IMG/VR virus record: IMGVR_UViG_3300032360_000062
Span: 1 to 21,063 of that record
Reading direction: 5' to 3' (one strand)
Length of the DNA stretch: 21,063 bases
DNA from: a virus
The translations under genes were made by a program, and so were the position numbers. Positions 9,301-15,624 of this stretch are shown piece by piece. The notes below the pieces were generated by a model, which saw only the letters and a program-made list of their open reading frames with translations, was not told the DNA's origin and ran no database searches. Each line of letters starts with the position of its first letter. Positions within the stretch are counted from its first letter, which is position 1.

Positions 9301-12300
9301 TGGCATCATAGTTTGTACTAGTTTGTATCCATGCTGCAACAGTAAAGTCCGCAGTCATATCCAAGTTGGTTCCGACGACCGATACAAAACCCTTACCACC
9401 AGTGGCGGCGCCGGCTGTGTTGTCAAAATGGGCTGCTGATTCAGCGAGTGTGCCGGTGCGGGCTTGGGCCGGGCCACTCACGACAATGGCGCCGGGGGCG
9501 CCGCCGACTTCGTCTTCTAGTACTATCCTATAACCCTCAGGTCTAGTGTATAAATTGTCTAAGTAATCTTTACTATCATCGTTCCTATAGTTCACGTCTA
9601 CATGGCGATATTGGTAGCCTCCAACATACTTCTCGGTGAAGGGACCCTGCATTGGAATCTCAAGATTAGAACCGTATGAATCATCATGAAGATTGGTAAT
9701 GTCCAACCCTTCAAAGCCGTCAACGTCCTGGATCTCGACAACGTAACCACTAGCCGTCATTGAAGAGGAATAGAAACTTAAGGGTGTGTTTTCTTTACGT
9801 GAACCTGTCTGCTGTCCAATAGAATCATGACCAGTATAGCTTTGATAAAACACCTTTTTCTTTGATGCTGGCTCTCCCGCCGGATTTGAAGATGTTTCCT
9901 GATTCCTGTAAGTAGGCTTCAGAAGATCTGAGCAATCTACAAATTGCTCAAGATTAGATCCTGTGATATACACATAATCCTCGTACAAGTCCATGTCGGC
10001 TTCGTTTTCAATATTTGAAAAACTGCTTAGAACTGATTTCTCTTTGTGATTATTAGATAGGCTGTTTTGACCACTCTTAATGTCATTTCTCTCAACCGCA
10101 CTAAATTGAACCGGAGCAGTCATTTGCCGATCAAACTTCTGAACGATCGACGTATACATGTCTGTTCTATCGCTATCAATGCCAGCGTCGAAGATGTGCG
10201 GAGTTGACGATGCGGTCGGTTCTGCGCGATGTTTCCACCAGAAGCAATTCTCATCCTGTGACAGATCAACGGGGGCGTGTCCATATTTCCATGGATAAGG
10301 AGATCCTCCTCCGACGCCGGGTGAAGTCATAGGTCCTGCAGGATCCGTTATTAACTTGTTTTCCACCATGGGGAATTTATTTCGGTACTTATTGCGCTCT
10401 AATACGTGACTATCGATCATGGTTCGAACACCCTCAGAGAACCGGGCGGAGGCCGGGATCAACTGACGCAGCATTATTGATAGCGACTGATCAATCCATT
10501 TGTAGTACTGAAGATATTTTTCAAAGTCTATTGTTTCATTCTCTACTCTCTCAAAAAATAACTGGCGGAGCTTCTCTAGTGGCTTATACTCTTGTCGATA
10601 CCGACCAGGAGTATCTCCAATGAGGTTATTAAAATCAACAATGGTTGCAAAGAATTCCAGCATCTCGCGAGAAACGGCGTCATAAATGCTTTTTTCAATT
10701 GAGAAGAAATAATTTATTGGTCTGGAATTTCTATCAAAATACACATCGTCATTCGATAACACTTTGATCATGTCAGTACTGTCAAGATTTTCCAAGCCAC
10801 GCTGTTTCTGGGCGTAGATATAATTATTGCTTATTACGTTAGTTGCGCTTCCTGAGAAGCCGTAGCCAACTCCCGGGTGTTGTAGGTGAAGCATGTTTCC
10901 AAGCCAACCAGAACCAGAGGCTGCGGCGAGGGAGCCCGAAGAAACATCTGCAACAGCAAACTCACCGGTGGCAGAGGAGCCTGTAACTAGGGCAAAATCC
11001 CAGTCAAGCATTCGAGTGTTAATTCGAGGAATGTAGTTTTCAACGCTATTAGAGCTACCAGTTCCGGCGACCATAAAGGCTTGACGGTAGGGGTGCAGTC
11101 TCCCAAAGCTTGTAGGATCTTTTGCGTGAGCTAACACTTCATCGTTGCTTAAGACATCTAACCATGCGCGGACGGAGGAGATCCTAACGTCGCTCTGTTC
11201 AAGAGTTGAACCAGTGAAATCAGTTTTATGGGCGCCGGCATATACGCGCTTTGAAGACGACAAGAACAGTTGTCCTTGAGCCTGGCTCATTGATGACGTC
11301 ACATAGAAACTATGTTGAACGATGTCATATTCCATACACGACCCATAGAATTCAACCTTGTAATCGACGCCGATGGTGCCCCCAACGAAGGAGGCGGAGA
11401 GAAAAATATCTGTGATAGTTGAACCATCAAAATCTGTATTGCCGGAGGTTCCGTAGGAGCTTTGTGTTAGCTGACAAACACCAGGCGTGCCGGCTGCGGT
11501 AGCGGCGATCGTCCCGTTATGTCCATCGGTCGCATTGATACACGCAGCCAGCGATGTCGCAAGGGCGGCGGCGGTGGAAGATTGATTAAATTCCCGGGCG
11601 GCAAGATCCTCAGCAGCTTTAGCGGTATAGGTCTTAGCCGTGCCGGCGTAGTCTGTGATTATGATGGTCTCGTCGACTGATGGAAGACCTCCGGTGGCCT
11701 GCATCGTAGTTGTGGCGTTGACGCCAATGCTTCCGCTCATCAAATAAGATTGCGGATATGCCTCCGGAGCTACCTTAACGGCGAGGTTCCAACGCTTATT
11801 TTTGTACCCCTCAGGGAAGGCGGCGGAGGTTAACTCGGAAACAAACCCTTCAGTACTGGAGTCGGGATTCGAACTAGTGAGAACAAATTTTACCTCACCT
11901 AACGACGGCTGTCCTTGAGTATACTCTTTTGTTACATATACCTGAAAGTTTGCCGGATCATACAGAGACCATGCTGTAACTGCATGATCCTCGTTGGGTG
12001 TGTGTATACCATAAAGCGATGACGACGCAAAGCTAACAGCAAGATACTGTGACCCCACTGATTGTGCATTTACAGTGGGTAAAATTACCTCTGCTTCGAA
12101 TGTTAACCCAAATCCATCAGTCAGATCGTGCGATGAACTAAGGTAAGCAACAGAATTGGCATTATCACTACTAGTGTGTTGATAACATGTTGCACTAAAG
12201 TTGTCGGCCGCATGAAAATTAATATAGTTTTTTCTAAACGTCTTATTTTTCAGGTTGTCTGCTAACTCAAATTCAATGTTATTCCCATAAACTTTTAAAT

Positions 12301-14134
12301 CAACGACATCTTCATCAACACCAAAACATTTTATTAAATTCTTAAAAGAAGCCTCAGTTCCTTTTGATTTGTAAATATTGACGATATTGTTATAAATGTT
12401 CTCGTATATGCGATTCTTAACATCATTAATATCCTCTACAAACAGTTTGTCATCTGAACGAGAGCCTAAAATTTCTGAAATTTCTGCATCCACAAACAAC
12501 TCAGGAGTCGTTAACCCTACAGATTCCAACATTTCCTTTGCAAACGGATACGGCTTGTTGGAAGCAGAAGTATATGTGTCGTTGTCTCTAAACGTTGGGA
12601 GCGCATTAATCTGAAGATACAGATTGTCAAAATAACTTGACATTATCTGTGTTAAGTTCTTAAGGGCGCCATTGTCATCTTCCTCTTGGATCCAGGAAGG
12701 TATAGAACTATATAAGCTAGAAACATTCTGGTAGTCGTACTCAGTACCCGAGAGCGCTAGGTTGGTTGATAGCGTCGTAACATCCGGGTGGTCGCGATAC
12801 ATGATGGGGTCTTTAAACTCAAACAACGAAGCACTGGCTTCTACAATGGCTGAGTCGATGCTGCGTGCACCTGAAGCATAGCCTACAAAAGTACCATTAG
12901 TAACGCGCCCTGAATAATCTAAAACCTTCTTATCAATCGCAGTGTTTGCAGTAATGCCTTCATTAAATTTGTAGTATACACCAAGCTTGCTGGCTGCATC
13001 ATCAGTATTGACTCCACCCTCGACCTGATCAAGCCAGTTCAGCCCAATTTGTCTGGCCGTTCTCTTCGTTTTCCAATATCTGAACTCATCTAGTGAACCT
13101 GAGAGTTTCCACCAGCCAAGGGATCCTACGGCAGAGCCAGGGGTAGCATAGTAGCTATCAATGCCAGCACCGACGGCGGCCTGAAGCGCGCCTGTAACCT
13201 CGTTTATAGCGGCGTCGGTGTCTTCAACCGTGTTTACCCAAATCCCATTTTGATATATCTCGTATAATAAGTTGCTTCCAGTGTTCTGCAAAGTAACCGC
13301 ATAGTGATTCCAGGATCCTGTAGTGGTTAAGTCTAATCCATCGTTAATTGTATATAACTTTGTTTGTTGACTAATAGTGCCCGATTGCAGTAGTGCATTA
13401 AGCCCACTGTTCCCGGCTGTTCTATCGTTATAATAATATAGTTGAAAGCGTCCAAGGGGGCTGCCGGCAACAAGGACCGTGCCAGTGGGTTCATTATTCG
13501 TCAAGTCAAAAATGACCTGCCTATCAGTTGTAGCGTCTGGATCTAGCTCACCTAGTTTGACCCAGAACTCAACGGTGGCGCCGTCTCCGCTTAGATCGAA
13601 TTTAAGATTGGATTCCCTATCACTAGCTGCATCAAAAACGTTTGAACCGCTGAATGTGCTAGCTAGCGTTTTTCCAATCATACCAGAGGACGCTGTATTC
13701 GGTCCTCCGTAAAAAACGATGTACTCTTTAGTTGTAGGGTTGCCTAGCTCCTCACTATCAATTGCATACCCGTCGGAAGCTATGGTTATATACCCGTTGG
13801 TACGCGGATACTCATTATCAAATATATGGAGATCTAAATAAGACGAGCTATTCTGCCACTGAAGTTTTTCAACACCTGAGCCATCATATGGATAAAAGTC
13901 AATTATTCTGTCAATTGCGTCACCATAATACCTTTCGGCAGATCCAAATTTTACAAAGTTAGAAGCCGAAGAGAAGTCAATGTGAGGAATAAACCGGCGG
14001 TCCTCAACTGAGCGTGCATCAACATACTTGTCGGGACTACTGTTGGTTTCGTCGGCAATCTCTGCAACACTCTTATTGTCAAGAGATGTAAGATCGCCCC
14101 TTGTTTTAAATAGATCTTTTAGGTTGTCGCTCAT
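3305..14134 (-). CDS. Giant (3609-residue) baseplate/tail protein with gpI/gp7-like region and multiple LamG domains
   Basis: A single uninterrupted frame, about 400 kDa if uncleaved. Order seen: N-terminal scaffold (about 52-87, DFSSASNFVKFGSAERYY then YPYDG); LamG/ConA-like domain 1 (about 160-395); a helical region with K591-G592-T593 in IYKSKGTEASFKNLIKCFG, like the KGT signature of P2 gpI-type wedge proteins; a ConA-like domain (about 675-1010) with a second small domain nested at about 800-918; a helical segment (about 1140-1255) ending LERNKYRNKFP; LamG 2 (about 1558-1790, GEWHHFALTFD); scaffold (about 1805-1862, KRPVNIANIQ); LamG 3 (about 1997-2262, GEWHLVGFTYE); long beta-rich scaffold; a conserved-looking C-terminal module (about 3340-3557, MYIFEFEHELSRKD and WPYDFFSLVELVKLD); and an Arg/Gly-rich tail (3584-3609). 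Position after W-J-like genes suggests the gpI/gp7 slot of the wedge. The ATG overlaps the upstream TGA. The gene is certain; the wedge role is moderate inference, and receptor binding by the LamG domains is weaker inference. Confidence 0.9.
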   Translation of the reverse strand: MSDNLKDLFKTRGDLTSLDNKSVAEIADETNSSPDKYVDARSVEDRRFIPHIDFSSASNFVKFGSAERYYGDAIDRIIDFYPYDGSGVEKLQWQNSSSYLDLHIFDNEYPRTNGYITIASDGYAIDSEELGNPTTKEYIVFYGGPNTASSGMIGKTLASTFSGSNVFDAASDRESNLKFDLSGDGATVEFWVKLGELDPDATTDRQVIFDLTNNEPTGTVLVAGSPLGRFQLYYYNDRTAGNSGLNALLQSGTISQQTKLYTINDGLDLTTTGSWNHYAVTLQNTGSNLLYEIYQNGIWVNTVEDTDAAINEVTGALQAAVGAGIDSYYATPGSAVGSLGWWKLSGSLDEFRYWKTKRTARQIGLNWLDQVEGGVNTDDAASKLGVYYKFNEGITANTAIDKKVLDYSGRVTNGTFVGYASGARSIDSAIVEASASLFEFKDPIMYRDHPDVTTLSTNLALSGTEYDYQNVSSLYSSIPSWIQEEDDNGALKNLTQIMSSYFDNLYLQINALPTFRDNDTYTSASNKPYPFAKEMLESVGLTTPELFVDAEISEILGSRSDDKLFVEDINDVKNRIYENIYNNIVNIYKSKGTEASFKNLIKCFGVDEDVVDLKVYGNNIEFELADNLKNKTFRKNYINFHAADNFSATCYQHTSSDNANSVAYLSSSHDLTDGFGLTFEAEVILPTVNAQSVGSQYLAVSFASSSLYGIHTPNEDHAVTAWSLYDPANFQVYVTKEYTQGQPSLGEVKFVLTSSNPDSSTEGFVSELTSAAFPEGYKNKRWNLAVKVAPEAYPQSYLMSGSIGVNATTTMQATGGLPSVDETIIITDYAGTAKTYTAKAAEDLAAREFNQSSTAAALATSLAACINATDGHNGTIAATAAGTPGVCQLTQSSYGTSGNTDFDGSTITDIFLSASFVGGTIGVDYKVEFYGSCMEYDIVQHSFYVTSSMSQAQGQLFLSSSKRVYAGAHKTDFTGSTLEQSDVRISSVRAWLDVLSNDEVLAHAKDPTSFGRLHPYRQAFMVAGTGSSNSVENYIPRINTRMLDWDFALVTGSSATGEFAVADVSSGSLAAASGSGWLGNMLHLQHPGVGYGFSGSATNVISNNYIYAQKQRGLENLDSTDMIKVLSNDDVYFDRNSRPINYFFSIEKSIYDAVSREMLEFFATIVDFNNLIGDTPGRYRQEYKPLEKLRQLFFERVENETIDFEKYLQYYKWIDQSLSIMLRQLIPASARFSEGVRTMIDSHVLERNKYRNKFPMVENKLITDPAGPMTSPGVGGGSPYPWKYGHAPVDLSQDENCFWWKHRAEPTASSTPHIFDAGIDSDRTDMYTSIVQKFDRQMTAPVQFSAVERNDIKSGQNSLSNNHKEKSVLSSFSNIENEADMDLYEDYVYITGSNLEQFVDCSDLLKPTYRNQETSSNPAGEPASKKKVFYQSYTGHDSIGQQTGSRKENTPLSFYSSSMTASGYVVEIQDVDGFEGLDITNLHDDSYGSNLEIPMQGPFTEKYVGGYQYRHVDVNYRNDDSKDYLDNLYTRPEGYRIVLEDEVGGAPGAIVVSGPAQARTGTLAESAAHFDNTAGAATGGKGFVSVVGTNLDMTADFTVAAWIQTSTNYDATLLGGNILQIREGTTNRFHILIDEDNKLGAGVNAFGTVEYTTVINDGEWHHFALTFDDTTNDLKLYVDGVERDSATLSLTISTADAINIGVSCHPTGPVYSHPYVGYMGEMAIFNEELSATQVSELYSNDWFVQRYGGTATGRMDLSGFSSLQAWWQFGDDLTADSSGNSNTLALATGGATQTTSIVPPVTLAVDPAYKYLPFANRIRETYAKRPVNIANIQQVTSSGITKIGNFEKNYQVVQTSGRKANNLFIESLSITNSESLYVTGVIDYSLPERSTNKTVITERFSAPGSGEVMARGTRDHTSEEYSPYNALPWRNLSVRQPLNSLLREPSGQYGIRSGTVSSSFFDASERYMDDFSLLTGSYHKTNRNPRVVKKFVEESIMTAQSTVFDGTDDFLEFGAGSGANFSTIGPLQLANNGEISVFLWIKTTDDSGIRSLVRIYDSEGSNNPVIVSGRSKLWFYLDDGELTLYFGDPLTGLASGLDVSDGEWHLVGFTYEFLGTTPYDPVGSFSQPARCRIRAYLDGAVWNTTTDVQASWQLLPTDSIVVGSANTNADTGKKFFKGNMSELGLWDKALTPQEVKDLQGYKDNDLVPGATGGVIDWLQHTSFASLSAWWRFGDSPDDGANIVRDASRNGRRSHTSRGSLVIGGSAAVPDSGSWYTASLTQDNWFIQHAIPQRDSQYMWITASLLRSPVSGNFNMAHQMNYATSSDELKFVQHSEYGSYNANKLFTNAPLRYWGNPQSASLIDFSPRNIANFGPGPGFIPTDFAGMNTNIYEPLTSSQNLLGYDISETNLIHSLNTGGDMVLPVSWAATGSFIDRISANEATEASASVLNSILLHRNGPYQYPSWKQIRAGQSPIIRNQRKTNIMSYLPHRFQSVKDFGSNYHNLNDPTQHRHPSALAYYQARALTGPKSNEEYPQNRADHVAFITESVVTSKYAPLRHEFGDIASPDHVLIADTYGNNLVTFTRYNKSTKNNTAIESFGINTEPVRDEQIHTTLFRESMPPDQQIGRITYRETVFPREKNAYLKKVRQRENFIVDFWHPLRSHRTETNVSNSMGVHYQTATSSVSEPTNISIIQSQSMWVLDGRIDPFVTGASLMPSSRNAEGELLNRYSLNHGGTPANLQTGSCYGRNGIDSLYSVIWEAGAQAGKNPFYYDSYEGYIEDVKRYGKAYTVIPEFRISDYMDYYVVAQDKNFSAPLPPEGFLSLTGAVLNEAAPPDAMASSSMASFFDVYSTTDFLEHFKPIVAAARGVDHPTQLTLECNAVMKFLPYKGFYPAQRTVELASLFSQSYGKNIQFSSSVSGETGTGQASMRTFLQPFFAPGILYNTIKGGVACDFPIYTGSATDARAIERGTNGSAINTSASFRIPFEALVEPEWLRGQQVVDIEVTDADTEINSTASWGGDGDDRYKLAMHNFLAESINFFLKDGQLSSFASAPDGNGFRADPTKTYIMDIAMYPGGSEPTQQHGDIMYNIGTTFGAGDKAYGPRVQFYDNAVTDGVSYPFAPPYYSFAATARITFDPPRVDDPIEDQVYSLNEILNASTIKYYHTISPALYTLVNGGLAKYGVGPAFNDWMQLDATLNLSDDATRLTLVNAKDVSFNAISGAPENLHDGDGQALVFQTRFETPILDFTSASLEAKGRSPRSPSGVSTANTVRGMWHQYGVDLDGETGIFWEIRDSQASDVDDKNKFLANFGKADVDESLTGSLADLIQMPKRKIKLGQSRVRKVIKEAVIAIPFMPSPESPGGRQYYTLDSDSVANATERISQGNVPVETSRIRAVYEQLLKMKNYVLPPMYDFLTYEDQDSIAMYIFEFEHELSRKDVTDIWQNLPPDSISRDFQTARATISHDLMAGAFLSPDPRTPSNIEDIKWLVFKVKQRAHWNYFKKTNDTSDDERFQFNIRTGRDWTSSKFGVPDYSYNWPYDFFSLVELVKLDANVTFETEETAQTRHQELLDAAESGAPPVDAPRRPADRQNRQRRNRGGGRGRPPRR

Positions 14135-15624
14135 CTTTCAATTCTGAACTTAAATTCCTTTTCACCCTCAGTATACTTGCTGTTCAAATAATACAAAAAC
14201 CGCAAAGTGTATGAATAGCCGGGTTCGAGCATATGCACGTCCAAATCAAAGTAACTTCCTGTTGAATCCAACGATAACTTTGTTTGGTTATCACTCCCTG
14301 TCCCGTAATCGAAGACAGGGTACTCATCATAAGTCCGATAGAGACTGTAAAACACAGATTCTACTGGATAATTTTGGGCTTGGGCGACGACTTTCGAATA
14401 AACATTTGGATTCCAATTCTTGTTTCTGGTATAGAGGCGGAACCTAGTAGTCTTTTCATCTAAGTGATAAACTGCTTTCAAGTTGGTGATATTTTCGACG
14501 ATCTTAACATTAGGATTATAGTTTGATGAATCAAATTTCTTGGGCGTGATGCTTCCAGTGTGGTATTGTGTTCCCGCATCATCGTGCCACACATCATAAA
14601 TGCGTGTCAGGGGCGTCGCGGCGGCCGTCACGGCATAAGACGCTGAATATATTCCTGTGGAAACATAGCCGCCAGTTACGTTGGTATCGTCAGCAGAAGC
14701 AACGTCGCCGCCTACAGCCAACTCCAGCGCTGAGCCGGATGGTTCCGTATTATCATCTGATCCCGAATAGAGGCTTACATAAATGGCACCAGTATCTGCG
14801 CCGGGAATATCCGCTAAGTGCCCACGTATTACGTTATAAATGTAAACTGTATTAATATTATCGGCTGCAGGAGCAACAGAACTGCTATAGTAGAAGTTTC
14901 CTCTGTCATCAATCTTGGAAGAATCCCATCGTGCCTCTATTACTGGCCTCTTGAGAAAATACTGTGATGAGCGTGCAAAGAACTTTTTAGTGTATTGAGT
15001 AACACCACTCGTTTCCAAACTGGACGTGAGTCGTACGACTAGTCCGTAGTTGTCAATGCCGCTGTCGCCAGAACCTTTGATCCAGTCTTCAACCAGGGGT
15101 GTGATATCAAGTTCGATATCTTCAACACCGGATTCCATCGTAACATCAAAAACGTTCTCGTTTTTGTTTTGATCCAAGAAGTCGCCGCCGGCAGTTGTCC
15201 AGGTACTTCCTGAGCCGGCGTTAATCCAGTTCGAACCAGTTTCATCATAAGTGAGATCACTATAGTTCTCCATGTCCATGCCGTACCCCTCTTCCCATGC
15301 CGTTGAAACCGGCATTACTGAGTAGGTTGTGTCGCGCGGAATAGTGGACGCGTGGGGGGCGTTATAGACACGAAGGTAAAATGAAACGCTGCCGCTGGCG
15401 GGAACGTCTCCGTTGGTTCGGTCGGTGGAAATATCGGAGACCGGAAAATTAATTATAACCCTAGAAAGTTCCTGAGAAGTTGAAGATTCCTGCCCATAGA
15501 TGTGGAATACTTCTAAAATATCCGCTCGTCCCATATTTGAACCGGTTCCTCTCGTTGAGAGGTTCAACTCAAACGCATTAGTAATGGTATTGTCTGCATC
15601 TGCTGTATATCTTTTGATAGCCAC
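14131..15624 (-). CDS. Phage structural protein with DNRLRE-like (beta-jelly-roll) N-terminal domain
   Basis: This 497-residue protein sits between the gp6-like and giant wedge genes. Residues about 38-233 have the layout of a DNRLRE-type domain, a beta-sandwich found in secreted carbohydrate-associated proteins: RVIINFPV (55-62), LRVYNA (84-89), TAWEEG (108-113), Trp133, DITPLVEDWIKG (173-184), NYGLVVRL (192-199) and RPVIEARW (226-233). The remainder is beta-type sequence rich in Ser, Thr, Gly and Tyr, ending in a strand-rich KEFKFRIER. No signal peptide or membrane segment is visible. The N-terminus YTADADNTITNAFELNL resembles proteins I remember from uncultured marine phages, which supports the GTG start. 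The stop codon overlaps the start of the giant gene as ATGA, so the two are probably coupled in translation. A baseplate or fibre component is likely; binding to glycan is inference from the fold. Confidence 0.85.
   Translation of the reverse strand: MAIKRYTADADNTITNAFELNLSTRGTGSNMGRADILEVFHIYGQESSTSQELSRVIINFPVSDISTDRTNGDVPASGSVSFYLRVYNAPHASTIPRDTTYSVMPVSTAWEEGYGMDMENYSDLTYDETGSNWINAGSGSTWTTAGGDFLDQNKNENVFDVTMESGVEDIELDITPLVEDWIKGSGDSGIDNYGLVVRLTSSLETSGVTQYTKKFFARSSQYFLKRPVIEARWDSSKIDDRGNFYYSSSVAPAADNINTVYIYNVIRGHLADIPGADTGAIYVSLYSGSDDNTEPSGSALELAVGGDVASADDTNVTGGYVSTGIYSASYAVTAAATPLTRIYDVWHDDAGTQYHTGSITPKKFDSSNYNPNVKIVENITNLKAVYHLDEKTTRFRLYTRNKNWNPNVYSKVVAQAQNYPVESVFYSLYRTYDEYPVFDYGTGSDNQTKLSLDSTGSYFDLDVHMLEPGYSYTLRFLYYLNSKYTEGEKEFKFRIER

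Noticed and set aside
3305-14134. Possibility that the 10.8-kb gene is an assembly fusion of two or more genes
   Set aside because: The frame is open throughout with no internal stop, and scaffold sequence of similar character continues on both sides of each LamG unit. The C-terminal module looks complete, so one gene is the simplest reading.
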